Shown here piece after piece: positions 33,708-42,558 of a stretch of 64,000 bases of DNA. Origin of the DNA: Micrococcaceae bacterium RIT 802 (GTDB taxonomy: Bacteria; Actinomycetota; Actinomycetes; Actinomycetales; Micrococcaceae); assembly GCA_016892645.1 (NCBI GenBank), contig JAFEMX010000001.1, forward strand, positions 124,001-188,000, given 5' to 3'. A program made the position numbers and the translations under genes. Within the stretch, counting starts at the first letter, position 1; every line of letters begins with the position of its first letter. The notes below the pieces were generated by a model. It did no database searches. It saw only the letters and a list, made by a program, of their open reading frames with translations, and was not told the DNA's origin.

Positions 33708-35159
33708 ATGCCCACCGATGACAACGCCCCCTCCGCCGCCAACCCCGCCATTGCCGCCTGGGAGTCGGTGCTGGCGTACGCTCCGCAGGTGCTCGAGCAC
33801 CTGCGCGGCTCCGGACGCCAGCCCGGCTTCCAAATGGCCGTCGCCGTGGACGGAGCCCTCGTGGGCACGTGCAGCGGGGGCTACGCCGACGTCGCCTCGG
33901 GCACCTGGATGGACGACGACCACCAGTTCCGCATCGCCTCGCACTCCAAGATGTTCACCGCGACGGCCATCCTGCAGCTGGCCGAAGCCGGGCACCTCAC
34001 CTTGGAGGACGCGCTCGCCGACCACCTTCCGGAGCTCGCCGGAACCGACGCCGCAGAGGTGACGGTCGGCGAGCTGCTCTCGCACTCCTCCGGGCTGACC
34101 CGTGACGGGACGGATTCCGACTTCTGGGTCCTCGGCCGGCCGTTCCCCGACCGCTCCACCCTGGTGGAGACCGCGGCCCACGGACGGGTCATCGCCCGGC
34201 ACGAGCACTTCAAGTACACGAACATCGGGTACGGCCTCCTGGGCCTGGTCATCGAGGCGGCCAGCGGGCTGGACTACCGAAGCTACACCCGGCGGCAGCT
34301 GATCGGGCCCCTCGGGCTGCGCCACACCGGACCGGACCTGGATGATGGTTCCGTGCGGTTGGCCACCGGATACGGGTCGCTCACCGTCGCGGGGGAGCCC
34401 TACACGCTGGAACGCCGAACCGTGATCGAACAGGTCGACACCGGCGCCCTGAGCTCCGCGACCGGCTTCTACGCCACCGCGGCCGACGTGGTCCGTTTCC
34501 TCTCCGCCCTGCTCCCGGAAGGACCGGGACGCTCGGGAACCGGCGCGTTGCTGGGCGAACATTCCAAGCGACGCATGCAGCGCAAGGTCGAGCCGTCCGG
34601 AACTCCCGGCCGGCACTACGGGCTGGGACTGATCCTGCAGGACGTGCACGGCCAGCCGACCTTCGGCCACAGCGGCGGCTACCCCGGGCACATCACCCGC
34701 AGTTGGGCCCTGCCGGAGACCGGTGTGGCGCTCAGCGTCCTGACCAACGCCATCGATGGCCCGGCGACCTCGTGGGGTGAGCAGCTCATCGCGTTGGCGA
34801 CGCTGGCTGCCCGGGAGGCACCGCCGTCGTACTCCGGCTTGTCATCGGTGGAGCTCGCGCGGTTCACCGGGCGGTTCGCCGGATTGTGGGGCGTACAGGA
34901 CATCGTCGAGCTCGGCGGCACGTTGTACTGCCTGGATGTGGGCAGCCCGCCGGACCCGGAGACGACCGAGCCCCTGGAAGTGGTCGACGGTTCGCGCTTG
35001 CGCTCGAGGGACCCCAATGGGTTCTCCGGCTACGGCGAGGAGCTGGCCTTCGAATTCGACGCGGAGGGCGCGGCCGCCTTCCGCGGGCCGGGCGGGATGC
35101 GCATGGTCCGGCAGGCCGACTTCCGGGTCCCGGAACGGCTGGCCAGCCCGGCAGGCTGA
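33708..35159 (+). CDS. serine hydrolase of the beta-lactamase/class C PBP family
   Basis: 483 aa from the ATG at 33708 (ribosome site AGGATGGAG); longer readings overlap the phoD promoter. Class C beta-lactamase/DD-peptidase fold: the nucleophile lies in IASHSKMFTATAIL (SxxK), the second motif is FKYTNIGYG (YxN), and the third is FGHSGGYPGH (HxG). There is no signal peptide, so a cytoplasmic esterase or D-amino-peptidase is more likely than a secreted beta-lactamase. The C-terminal 120 residues form a small beta-rich domain seen in several serine hydrolases of this group. Confidence 0.8.
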   Translation: MPTDDNAPSAANPAIAAWESVLAYAPQVLEHLRGSGRQPGFQMAVAVDGALVGTCSGGYADVASGTWMDDDHQFRIASHSKMFTATAILQLAEAGHLTLEDALADHLPELAGTDAAEVTVGELLSHSSGLTRDGTDSDFWVLGRPFPDRSTLVETAAHGRVIARHEHFKYTNIGYGLLGLVIEAASGLDYRSYTRRQLIGPLGLRHTGPDLDDGSVRLATGYGSLTVAGEPYTLERRTVIEQVDTGALSSATGFYATAADVVRFLSALLPEGPGRSGTGALLGEHSKRRMQRKVEPSGTPGRHYGLGLILQDVHGQPTFGHSGGYPGHITRSWALPETGVALSVLTNAIDGPATSWGEQLIALATLAAREAPPSYSGLSSVELARFTGRFAGLWGVQDIVELGGTLYCLDVGSPPDPETTEPLEVVDGSRLRSRDPNGFSGYGEELAFEFDAEGAAAFRGPGGMRMVRQADFRVPERLASPAG

Positions 35160-35313
35160 GCAGACGGGGGGCCCCACACCTGGGGACACCCGGGGGCGGA
35201 TCTACCACGCGCCGCTGAACGCTCCCTGTGAGACGGGGCACGATGCTCTATTGTCTAAGGAAGTCAAAGCCCCGTGAACACGGGCCGCACCACCAGGAAA
35301 TGGGGTACCGACC

Positions 35314-36804
35314 TTGCGTCACCACCAGAGGACGGCCGGGCCCGGCCGACGTCGGACAGGGGTGGTGGTCGCAGCATTCATGGCCGTGGCCGCCCTGCTC
35401 TTCGGCGCATCGGGCGCAGCCGCCGACACCAGTTCATCCAGCTCATCCAGCTCGGCCGTCGAGGGCAAGACCTTCGTCATCGGCACCGACACCACCTTCG
35501 CGCCGTTCGAATTCCGCGACTCCTCCGGCGAACTGACCGGCATCGACATGGACATCCTGCGGGCCATCGCCAAGGACCAGGGGTTCAAGGTCGAGATCCG
35601 CTCGCTCGGCTTCAACGCCGCGCTGCAGGCGCTGACCTCCGACCAGGTGGACGGCGTCATCGCCGGTATGTCCATCACGGACGAGCGCAAGCAGGTCTAC
35701 GACTTCTCCGAGCCGTACTTCGAATCCGGCGTCCAGATGGCCGTGGCGAAGAACAACGACGACATCAAGGGCTACGAGGACCTCAAGGGCAAGACGGTCA
35801 CCGCCAAGACCGGTGCCGAGGGCGAGACCTTCGCCAAGTCCATCGCCAAGAAGTACGACTTCACGGTGAAGTCCCTGGACCAGTCGGCCAGCATGTACGA
35901 GCTGGTGAAGTCCGGCAACGCCGTCGCCGTTTTCGACGACTACCCGGTGCTGGCCTACGGCATCGCCCAGAACAACGGGCTGAAGACGGTCACCGACAAG
36001 GTGCCCGGCGGATCGTACGGCTTCGCCGTGAACAAGGGCAAGAACGCCGACCTGCTGGCCGCGTTCAACGACGGGCTGGCCAAGATCAAGGCCAACGGCG
36101 ACTACGACAAGATCGTCGACGGCTACCTGGCCGATCCGACGGCTGCCCAGCCAACCACGTTCTGGGAGCTGTTGGGCAACTCGCTGCCCGCACTGCTCAA
36201 GGGCCTGAAGAACACCCTGCTCGTCACGGGCATCTCGTTCGTCGTGGCCATGGTCATCGGCCTGGCCGCGGGGTTCATGAAGATCGCCCGCAACATCGTC
36301 GTCCGGGGCATCTCGACCACGTTCGTGAACATCTTCCGCGGCACCCCGCTGCTGCTGTGGGCGTTCATGTTCTACTTCGGCATCCCCCAACTGACCGGGT
36401 TGCCGATCAACATCTGGGTGGCCGCGGTCCTGACGCTGTCGCTGAACTCGGGTGCCTATGTGGCCGAGATCGTCCGCGGCGGCATCCAGTCCGTCGATCC
36501 CGGACAGATGGAAGCCAGCCGGTCACTGGGCCTGGGCTACGGCAAGTCCATGCAGAAGGTCGTCGTGCCGCAGGCGTTTAAGATCATGACCCCGTCGCTG
36601 ATCAACCAGCTGATCATCATGCTCAAGGACTCCTCGTTGCTGCTGGCCATCGGCTTCGCCGAACTGCTCTACCAGGGCCAGCAGATCTACGCGGCGAACT
36701 TCCGCGTCACCGAGACGCTGCTGATCGTCGGCGTCATCTACTTCGTCGCCGTGATGCTGCTGACGAAGCTCGCCAACTTCGCCGACCGGAGGTTCAACAA
36801 GTGA
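35314..36804 (+). CDS. amino-acid ABC importer: fused substrate-binding protein and permease
   Basis: 496 aa from a TTG at 35314; the basic [16 protein letters not shown] and a hydrophobic stretch form a signal or anchor, so this start is preferred. Residues about 50-285 are a family-3 solute-binding domain ([47 protein letters not shown]). Residues about 295-496 are a HisM-type permease with the EAA-like loop ([30 protein letters not shown]). A run of eight serines follows the signal and may be a flexible linker. Its stop overlaps the ATPase gene. Polar amino acids are the usual substrates (Gln, Arg, His, Glu); which one cannot be told. Confidence 0.85.
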   Translation: MRHHQRTAGPGRRRTGVVVAAFMAVAALLFGASGAAADTSSSSSSSSAVEGKTFVIGTDTTFAPFEFRDSSGELTGIDMDILRAIAKDQGFKVEIRSLGFNAALQALTSDQVDGVIAGMSITDERKQVYDFSEPYFESGVQMAVAKNNDDIKGYEDLKGKTVTAKTGAEGETFAKSIAKKYDFTVKSLDQSASMYELVKSGNAVAVFDDYPVLAYGIAQNNGLKTVTDKVPGGSYGFAVNKGKNADLLAAFNDGLAKIKANGDYDKIVDGYLADPTAAQPTTFWELLGNSLPALLKGLKNTLLVTGISFVVAMVIGLAAGFMKIARNIVVRGISTTFVNIFRGTPLLLWAFMFYFGIPQLTGLPINIWVAAVLTLSLNSGAYVAEIVRGGIQSVDPGQMEASRSLGLGYGKSMQKVVVPQAFKIMTPSLINQLIIMLKDSSLLLAIGFAELLYQGQQIYAANFRVTETLLIVGVIYFVAVMLLTKLANFADRRFNK

Positions 36805-37559
36805 GCACATCGACTACGGATACGGCCCGCAAGCCGATGATCGAGGTGGAGGGCCTGCGCAAGTCCTTCGGCTCCAACGAGGTCCTGCAGGGCATCGACG
36901 CGCAGGTCGCCGAGGGCGAAGTGGTCTGCGTGATCGGCCCGTCGGGCTCGGGCAAGTCGACCTTCCTGCGCTGCCTGAACAAGCTCGAGGACATCTCCGG
37001 CGGCACGGTCGTGGTCGACGGGTTCGACCTGACCGACCCGAAGGTGGACATCAACGAGGTCCGTCGACACATCGGCATGGTGTTCCAGCACTTCAACCTC
37101 TTCCCCCACATGACGGTGGTGGAGAACGTGATGCTGGCACCGGTCGAGTCGAAGAAGGCGTCCAAGTCCGAGGCCCGCCAGAAGGCCATCGAGCTGCTGA
37201 CCCGGGTGGGGCTCGCCGAAAAGGCGGACGCCCGCCCGGCCGCGCTGTCCGGCGGCCAGAAGCAGCGCGTGGCGATTGCCCGCGCCCTGGCGATGAACCC
37301 GCAGATCATGCTCTTCGACGAGGCCACCAGCGCGCTCGACCCGGAGATGGTCGGCGAGGTCCTGCAGGTCATCCGCGATCTGGCCCAGACGGGCATGACG
37401 CTGGTCCTGGTCACCCACGAGATGGGCTTTGCCCGTGAGGTGGGGGACCGGGTGATCTTCATGGCCGACGGTGTCGTCTGCGAGCAGGGCACCCCCGAGG
37501 AGCTCTTCGGCAACCCGCAGCAGGAGCGCACGAAGGAATTTCTCTCCAAGGTCCTCTAA
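36801..37559 (+). CDS. amino-acid ABC importer ATP-binding protein
   Basis: 252 aa; GTG at 36801 overlaps the stop of the fused transporter gene by four bases. Walker [10 protein letters not shown] is near residue 43, the Q-loop is in [11 protein letters not shown], the signature is [16 protein letters not shown], Walker B is [13 protein letters not shown] and the switch histidine is [15 protein letters not shown]. This is the GlnQ/HisP type. With the previous gene it makes a two-gene importer. Its 3' end converges with the DUF1801 gene and overlaps it by four bases. Confidence 0.92.
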   Translation: MSTSTTDTARKPMIEVEGLRKSFGSNEVLQGIDAQVAEGEVVCVIGPSGSGKSTFLRCLNKLEDISGGTVVVDGFDLTDPKVDINEVRRHIGMVFQHFNLFPHMTVVENVMLAPVESKKASKSEARQKAIELLTRVGLAEKADARPAALSGGQKQRVAIARALAMNPQIMLFDEATSALDPEMVGEVLQVIRDLAQTGMTLVLVTHEMGFAREVGDRVIFMADGVVCEQGTPEELFGNPQQERTKEFLSKVL

Positions 37560-37987
37560 CCAGGGGAACCCCCGACGACGGCGGTGGGCCGGCTGTGAAG
37601 CCGGTCCACCGCCGTCGTGTTCTGGCAGAGGGCGGCCTTGTCGCTGAAGCCGAGCGTCGAATACCGGGCCTTGAATTTCGCGGCGTCCTGGAAGAACAGG
37701 ATCACGTCCTTGCCCTTGGCGTACGCGGGCATCCCGTACCAGGTCCGCGGCGTCAGCCCCGGGGCGCTGTCGGTGACGATCGCGTGGATGCGCTCGGCCA
37801 TTTTTCGGTCCGGTTCGGCCATCGCCGCGATCTTGTCCAGCACGTCCTGCGTGCCGTCGGCGGCTGCTGTGGCCGGACTGCGGCGGGCGTCCTTCTTCAG
37901 TTCCTGCGAGCGCTCCTTCATGGCGGCGCGCTCGTCGTCGGTGAAGGCGGGGCCGCTGGAATTCTTTGCGCCGGTCTTCTGCGCCAT
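37556..37987 (-). CDS. DUF1801 (YdhG-like) protein with an altered C-terminus
   Basis: 143 aa, ATG at 37987 with GAGGAG upstream. The core ([76 protein letters not shown]) is a clear DUF1801 domain, the fold of YdhG and frataxin-like iron chaperones. Other members usually end in a conserved WPTAFA-like motif and helix. Here the reading passes instead through the terminator hairpin (37575-37618) and ends in [16 protein letters not shown]. The gene has probably lost its native tail by a deletion or frameshift. Function of the family is unsettled. Confidence 0.7.
   Translation of the reverse strand: MAQKTGAKNSSGPAFTDDERAAMKERSQELKKDARRSPATAAADGTQDVLDKIAAMAEPDRKMAERIHAIVTDSAPGLTPRTWYGMPAYAKGKDVILFFQDAAKFKARYSTLGFSDKAALCQNTTAVDRLHSRPTAVVGGSPG
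37575..37618. terminator. 20-bp-stem hairpin downstream of the amino-acid importer
   Basis: ACGACGGCGGTGGGCCGGCT (37575-37594) pairs with AGCCGGTCCACCGCCGTCGT (37599-37618) with a single G-T wobble and a GTGA loop. It follows the ATPase stop at 37559 by 15 bases. It lies inside the 3' end of the converging DUF1801 reading frame, so it would also interrupt that transcript. Confidence 0.8.
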
Positions 37988-38218
37988 CGTCGTGCTCCTC
38001 GTCGGTAGGTCCGGTGTGATGGATCCACCGTAGGCCCGCCGGCCCGCGTTCGGCTTCTTCGATCCTGCTCGATCGGCCACCACACGCTCCCGGGCGATGC
38101 CTACGGTTTCCGCAGCCAGGGCGCTGGCCGACGCGTAGATTGGGAACGTGGCAGCGGACGGCACGGCCGTGGCATCCGGCGCCATGAACGATCCCATCGA
38201 TACCCGAGGAGCGTGCAC

Positions 38219-38422
38219 ATGGAGAACGAGACAACGGGCGACCAAACTCCGCCACCGGAAGAATCCACTGACGGTCTGTCCGGGGATTCCGCCGAGCGCC
38301 GGTCGCCCGAATGGGCCGGCGGGCACAAGTCCGGGAGCCCTTCCGGCCAGGACGCCGATCCCGATGACCTGCCCGAGCACGAGGTGGACGAAGAGACGAC
38401 GGTTGCGCCGGAAAACAGCTAG
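38219..38422 (+). CDS. short acidic disordered protein
   Basis: 67 aa from the ATG at 38219, eight bases after GAGGAG. It reads MENETTGDQTPPPEESTDGL and continues with many Ser, Gly, Asp, Glu and Pro; the end is DDLPEHEVDEETTVAPENS. No fold, motif or membrane segment is visible and I do not recognise a family. The good ribosome site and biased composition support a real gene. It is followed 130 bases later by a second acidic protein gene in the same direction. Confidence 0.5.
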   Translation: MENETTGDQTPPPEESTDGLSGDSAERRSPEWAGGHKSGSPSGQDADPDDLPEHEVDEETTVAPENS

Positions 38423-38552
38423 CGACGGGTCCCCCCTTGTCCCCGGGGCCGAAGGATGCCTACGGTGAAGGAGCAGGCACCCTCGCCCACGGGGGCCGGG
38501 ACCGGCAGGCGACGTTCGTCGTCGTGCAAGGCATCGAGCGAAGGAGCAACGC

Positions 38553-39008
38553 ATGAGTTCCACCACGCCAGAACGAGACCCGAACATGGAACCGGACCCG
38601 GGATCCGAGTTTGCCCCTGACCCCGAGGAAGCCTCGGGTGATCCGTTGGAGCCGGTGCCGATGGATGGCCGGGACGGCCAGCCGGCCGAAGGCTCCTCCG
38701 ACACCGCCGCCACGATGGCCGAAGACGACCCGTTGCGCGAACCGGGCTACGCCGAAGCGGAGGAGTTGCCGTTCGTCGAGGACGAAGTCGACGAGCTGGA
38801 AGACTCCGGCGCCTTGGAAGACCCCGCGGCCGACCGATTGGCGAACGAGTCCATCACGGAGGAGGAAAGCGGCAACCTCGACGAGGAACTGGAGGAGGAC
38901 GCCGAGGGGGACTTCGGCGGCCTGGCGGACCCGGAAGCCGATGACCCCGGAACGGATGAGGACCTGGACGAGGAACTGGGCGACGATCCGGACTCCGCCT
39001 CGAATTAG
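38553..39008 (+). CDS. highly acidic low-complexity protein
   Basis: 151 aa, ATG at 38553 after a GAAGGAG ribosome site. Roughly a third of the residues are Asp or Glu (for example EEAEELPFVEDEVDELEDSG and EELEEDAEGDFGG), with hardly any Lys and few hydrophobic residues. It is predicted to be entirely disordered and very acidic. No family is recognised. It is followed by a good terminator. Its shared style with the protein at 38219 (acidic, PD/DP-rich, DE-rich C-terminus) suggests related roles, for example stress or cation-binding proteins, but there is no direct evidence. Confidence 0.6.
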   Translation: MSSTTPERDPNMEPDPGSEFAPDPEEASGDPLEPVPMDGRDGQPAEGSSDTAATMAEDDPLREPGYAEAEELPFVEDEVDELEDSGALEDPAADRLANESITEEESGNLDEELEEDAEGDFGGLADPEADDPGTDEDLDEELGDDPDSASN

Positions 39009-39012
39009 CCCG

Positions 39013-39045
39013 ACGGGCCCGTTCCCTTCCGGGACGGGCCCGTTT
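39013..39045 (+). terminator. rho-independent terminator after the acidic-protein gene
   Basis: The arms ACGGGCCCGTTCCC (39013-39026) and GGGACGGGCCCGT (39031-39043) pair with one bulged T and a four-base loop. TTT follows. It is five bases after the stop at 39008. Confidence 0.75.
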
Positions 39046-39079
39046 GCGTCTCCGGCGGTCTCCTGATCCGGGCCGGTGG

Positions 39080-39793
39080 TCAGCCGAGGACGGCTTCACC
39101 GACGATGCAGGCCAGCGCGGCCGCCGGTAGCAGCACGTGGGGGACCACTGTCGCGAGCCGATGGCTTCGCGGGGACGGCCCCGGCGCCGGGCCGTTCGGG
39201 TCGACGATGACATCGGGCTCGTCCCGCAGGGCAGCCACGATGGACCAGCTGCTGGCGCCAAGCAGGATGGCACCCGAGATGGCGGCGACCCACCACGGGT
39301 CCCATGAGGCCAACACGGGATATCCGCGATCCGGCGCGAACAACGCCGCGCCGGTGGCGCTGAGAACCGCGAGGCCGAAGGCGATGGCGAAGAGCCAGAG
39401 GTGGCGGACGCCGACGGAGAAATACGCGGGCAGCCCGAGGACGAGAGCCACCGGAACCACGAAGAGCAGCAGCTGGGGCAGGGAAAACTCCCCGCGGGTG
39501 CCGGAGAACACCGAGGCGACCGCCGGCGCGAAGGCGAAGAAGGCCAGGAGCGAGACCGCCGGGCCCAGGACGACCGGATCCAGGGCCGTAATGGCCGGCA
39601 CGGTGGTGACGTCGAGCTGTCCGGCATAGGCCCGCGGTTCCCCGAAGGCTTCCGCCGCCGTCTCCCCGGAATCGGCGATATGTCCACGCACGACGGCCAC
39701 CGCATCGCCAATGGCGTCGCCGCGGACATCGCGCAAGCGCAGCGCCAGGATGAAATCGTCGATCCAGGCGTCGTTGGTCTGGGCGCTGGTCAT
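39080..39793 (-). CDS. membrane protein of a PadR-linked pair (HAAS-type N-terminus)
   Basis: 237 aa, ATG at 39793, overlapping the PadR gene stop by four bases. The first 70 residues are a soluble helical region (WIDDFILALRLRDVRGDAIGDAVAVVRGHIADSGETAAEAFGEPRAYAGQL) like the HAAS/DUF1700 domain found next to PadR regulators. The remainder has about five or six hydrophobic helices. Such pairs usually act in envelope stress or self-regulated membrane responses; the partner pathway is not known here. Confidence 0.65.
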   Translation of the reverse strand: MTSAQTNDAWIDDFILALRLRDVRGDAIGDAVAVVRGHIADSGETAAEAFGEPRAYAGQLDVTTVPAITALDPVVLGPAVSLLAFFAFAPAVASVFSGTRGEFSLPQLLLFVVPVALVLGLPAYFSVGVRHLWLFAIAFGLAVLSATGAALFAPDRGYPVLASWDPWWVAAISGAILLGASSWSIVAALRDEPDVIVDPNGPAPGPSPRSHRLATVVPHVLLPAAALACIVGEAVLG

Positions 39794-40224
39794 CGTTCTG
39801 CTCTCTTTCGGGCGGCAGGGGACGTGGAGGGTGGTTCCGCGGGGGACCCGGGGTTCGGTCCGGAATCCCCGAGATGGGACAGCGTCGTCGAGGTGAATCG
39901 GTCCCACGCGGAGCGCTGGCCGGCCAATGCGGCCCGACCTGCGGCGGTGAGGGAAAAGTACTTGCGGCCCGGGCCGGAAGTACCGGCCTTCCATTCGGTG
40001 GCGACCCATCCCGCCGACTCATAGCGGGTCAGCAGGGGGTAAAGCGTTCCGCCCTTGACCGTTCCGAGCCCGGCCCGTTCCAGCTCGGCGACGATCGCGT
40101 ACCCGTATGACGGGGCCGCCTCCAGGGCCCGCAGGACACACAGCCCCAACACGGCCCGCATCCAATCGGTGGGCCACCCCTCGGCGGGGGGTTCGTCGTC
40201 GTGCCCTGCTTGGTGTTCCTGCAT
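39790..40224 (-). CDS. PadR-family transcriptional regulator
   Basis: 144 aa, ATG at 40224. The PadR winged-helix core is RAVLGLCVLRALEAAPSYGYAIVAELERAGLGTVKGGTLYPLLTRYESAGWVATEWKAGTSGPGRKYFSLTAAGRAAL. The YGY and TLYPLL...GPGRKYF blocks are diagnostic. The C-terminal 35 residues are a Pro/Ser-rich tail. First gene of a two-gene operon with the membrane protein; the palindrome at its start codon suggests autorepression. Confidence 0.85.
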   Translation of the reverse strand: MQEHQAGHDDEPPAEGWPTDWMRAVLGLCVLRALEAAPSYGYAIVAELERAGLGTVKGGTLYPLLTRYESAGWVATEWKAGTSGPGRKYFSLTAAGRAALAGQRSAWDRFTSTTLSHLGDSGPNPGSPAEPPSTSPAARKRAER

Positions 40225-40250
40225 AGCTAGATTGTCAGCCTAACTAGCTG
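40223..40250. promoter_or_regulatory. inverted repeat at the padR start, probable operator
   Basis: ATAGCTAG (40223-40230) and CTAGCTG (40244-40250) form an inverted repeat with 13 bases between arms. It touches the ATG of the PadR gene. PadR regulators commonly bind such short palindromes in their own promoters. Confidence 0.45.
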
Positions 40251-40326
40251 GCCTGTCAAACATAGATCGAATCGCGCGCCCCGGAAGTAGCGCACCAATT
40301 GACGGATGGGTCACGGGCCACATATC

Positions 40327-40342
40327 CTGAACGAACGGTCAG
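40327..40342. promoter_or_regulatory. putative PaaR operator before paaABCDE
   Basis: CTGAACGAACGGTCAG is a near-perfect 16-base palindrome 34 bases before the paaA start. Reversed it reads CTGACCGTTCGTTCAG, which matches the paaZ site CTGACCGATCGTTCAG at 15 of 16 positions. This close match between two unlinked paa promoters is the main evidence for a shared regulator. Confidence 0.7.
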
Positions 40343-40376
40343 TAATTCGAAACTTGTCACAGTGAGGTGAGCCCCC

Positions 40377-41366
40377 ATGGCTGCACAGAACGACCCGAAC
40401 GGGCACCTGTCCGCGGTGCTGACGCCCCAGGAACAGGCGGCGCAGGAGCATTTCGACGCGGTCATCGCGGACGACTCGCGCATCGAGCCGCGCGACTGGA
40501 TGCCGGAGGGGTACCGCAAGACCCTCACCCGGCAGATCTCCCAGCACGCGCATTCGGAGATCATTGGGATGCAGCCCGAGGCCAACTGGATCACCCGCGC
40601 CCCGAGCCTGAAACGCAAGTCGATCCTCATGGCCAAGGTCCAGGACGAGGCCGGCCACGGGCTCTACCTCTACTCCGCCGCCGAGACGCTGGGCACCCCG
40701 CGCCACGTGCTGAACGACCAGCTGCTGACCGGCAAGGCCAAGTACTCCTCGATCTTCAACTACCCCGCCCGCTCCTGGGCCGACATGGGGGCGATCGGCT
40801 GGCTCGTCGACGGGGCAGCGATCGTGAACCAGGTCCCCCTGTGCCGCGCCTCCTTCGGCCCGTACGGCCGCGCCATGGTCCGCGTGTGCAAGGAGGAGTC
40901 CTTCCACCAGCGCCAGGGCTTCGAGATCCTCATGGAACTGGCCGCCGGCACCGAGGCCCAGAAGCAGATGGCGCAGGACGCCATCAACCGCTTCTACGAG
41001 CCCTCCCTGATGATGTTCGGCCCGCCGGACGGCGACTCGCCCAACTCCCAGCAGTCGATGAAGTGGAAGATCAAGCGCTTCACCAACGACGACCTGCGCC
41101 AGCGCTTCGTCGGCATGATCGCCGAGCAGGTCAAGGTCCTCGGCCTGACCCTGCCCGACCCGGAACTGCGGTTCGACGAGGAAACCGGGAAGTGGCTCCA
41201 CAAGGACCTGAACTGGGCCGAGTTCAAGGCAGTGATCTCCGGAAACGGGCCCTGCAATGCCCAACGGCTGGAGCGCCGCCGCGACGCCCACGCCGACGGC
41301 GCCTGGGTCCGCGAAGCCGCAGCGGCCTACGCCGAGAAGATGGAACAGAAAGCCGAGGTGGCCTAG
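40377..41366 (+). CDS. paaA: phenylacetyl-CoA 1,2-epoxidase subunit PaaA
   Basis: 329 aa, ATG at 40377 with GAGGTGAG upstream. It is the catalytic di-iron subunit of the ring 1,2-phenylacetyl-CoA epoxidase. The metal-ligand segments are visible: [35 protein letters not shown] and [16 protein letters not shown]. The PaaA signature [31 protein letters not shown] is also present. It inserts one oxygen atom into the aromatic ring of phenylacetyl-CoA with PaaC, PaaB and the reductase PaaE. First gene of paaABCDE-G. Confidence 0.95.
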   Translation: MAAQNDPNGHLSAVLTPQEQAAQEHFDAVIADDSRIEPRDWMPEGYRKTLTRQISQHAHSEIIGMQPEANWITRAPSLKRKSILMAKVQDEAGHGLYLYSAAETLGTPRHVLNDQLLTGKAKYSSIFNYPARSWADMGAIGWLVDGAAIVNQVPLCRASFGPYGRAMVRVCKEESFHQRQGFEILMELAAGTEAQKQMAQDAINRFYEPSLMMFGPPDGDSPNSQQSMKWKIKRFTNDDLRQRFVGMIAEQVKVLGLTLPDPELRFDEETGKWLHKDLNWAEFKAVISGNGPCNAQRLERRRDAHADGAWVREAAAAYAEKMEQKAEVA

Positions 41367-41690
41367 GTGGCCCAGGAAACCAACCAGCACGACGCCGGTA
41401 CCCCCTCCACGCGCGAGTGGCCCCTGTGGGAGGTCTTCGTCCGCTCCTCGCGTGGCCTCTCGCACGTGCACGCCGGATCGCTGCACGCCCCCGACGCCGA
41501 GATGGCGGTGCGCAACGCCCGTGACCTCTACACCCGCCGCAACGAGGGCATGTCCCTGTGGGTCGTGGCCTCGGAGGACATCGTCGCCTCCGACCCGGAC
41601 TCCAAGGGCCAGTTCTTCGAATCCCCGCAGGGCAAGGACTACCGCCACGCCACGTACTACAAGAAGAGCGAAGGCGTGAAGCACCTGTGA
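41367..41690 (+). CDS. paaB: epoxidase subunit PaaB
   Basis: 107 aa; GTG at 41367 directly follows the paaA stop, with no spacer. WPLWEVFVRSSRGLSHVHAGSLHAPDAEMAVRNARDLYTRRNEGMSLWVVASEDI is the characteristic PaaB sequence. PaaB is a small structural subunit that links PaaA-PaaC units in the complex and has no catalytic residues of its own. It ends in GTGA overlap with paaC. Confidence 0.93.
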   Translation: MAQETNQHDAGTPSTREWPLWEVFVRSSRGLSHVHAGSLHAPDAEMAVRNARDLYTRRNEGMSLWVVASEDIVASDPDSKGQFFESPQGKDYRHATYYKKSEGVKHL

Positions 41691-42547
41691 GCCACACCGA
41701 GACCCACGACGCCACCGAGAGCTACGGCGACTCCACCGCCTCGGCCACCCGCATCACCCCGGGCAACGCCCTGCGCCCGGAGGACATCCAGCTCCAGCAG
41801 GATGCCCCCTCGGAGCCGGTGGCCCAATACGCCCTGCGCCTGGGCGACGACGCCCTGATCCTGGCCCAGCGCCTCTCCCACTGGATCTCCCGCGGACCGG
41901 AGATCGAGGAGGACATCGCCCTGGGCAACATCGCCCTGGATGAGCTCGGGCACGCCCGCTCCTTCCTCTCCTACGCCGGACTGGCGTGGGGCAAGAGCGA
42001 GGACGACCTGGCCTACTGGCGCGAGGAATCCGAATTCCGCTCGCTGCACCTCTTCGAACAGCCCAACGGCGATTTCGGCGTGACCATCGTGCGCCAACTC
42101 GCCGTGGCGATCTACCAGCACCTGCTCTACACCGCCCTGCTGGAATCCTCCGATCCGACGATCGCGGCGATCAGCGCCAAGGCCGTCAAGGAGGTCGACT
42201 ACCACCGCGACCACGCCATCATGTGGACCCGCCGGCTGGGCATCGGCACCGAGGAATCAGCGGCCCGGATGCGCCACGCACTCGAGGTCATCTGGCCGTA
42301 CGTCGACGAGCTGTTCCTCGACGAGGACCTGCATGACGAGCTCGGCGACGCCGGAGTCCGCCCCTCGACACTGCGCGAGGCGTGGCTGGCCGAATTCACC
42401 GCAGTGCTCGAATCCGCGGAGCTCGAACTGCCGACCGGGCCCTTCGCCATGTGCAACGGGCGCCGCGGCGAACACTCCGAGCACCTGGGCTACCTGCTGG
42501 CCGAAATGCAGGTGCTCGCCCGCAAGCACCCGGGCGCCACCTGGTAA
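41687..42547 (+). CDS. paaC: epoxidase structural subunit PaaC
   Basis: 286 aa from the GTG at 41687, which overlaps the paaB stop. It is a helical ferritin-like paralogue of PaaA that has lost the iron site: ALRLGDDALILAQRLSHWISRGPEIEEDIALGNIALDELGHARSFLSYAG, then KAVKEVDYHRDHAIMWTRRLGIGTEES and GRRGEHSEHLGYLLAEMQVLARKHPGATW. PaaC stabilises PaaA in the epoxidase. The 40-residue N-terminal extension is Thr/Ser-rich and poorly conserved. Confidence 0.93.
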   Translation: MSHTETHDATESYGDSTASATRITPGNALRPEDIQLQQDAPSEPVAQYALRLGDDALILAQRLSHWISRGPEIEEDIALGNIALDELGHARSFLSYAGLAWGKSEDDLAYWREESEFRSLHLFEQPNGDFGVTIVRQLAVAIYQHLLYTALLESSDPTIAAISAKAVKEVDYHRDHAIMWTRRLGIGTEESAARMRHALEVIWPYVDELFLDEDLHDELGDAGVRPSTLREAWLAEFTAVLESAELELPTGPFAMCNGRRGEHSEHLGYLLAEMQVLARKHPGATW

Positions 42548-42558
42548 AGGAGCAACCC

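Noticed and set aside
31989-34691. 900-residue extension of the PhoD gene
   Set aside because: The twin-arginine signal at 33620 marks the true start; the upstream part is antisense to the serine hydrolase.
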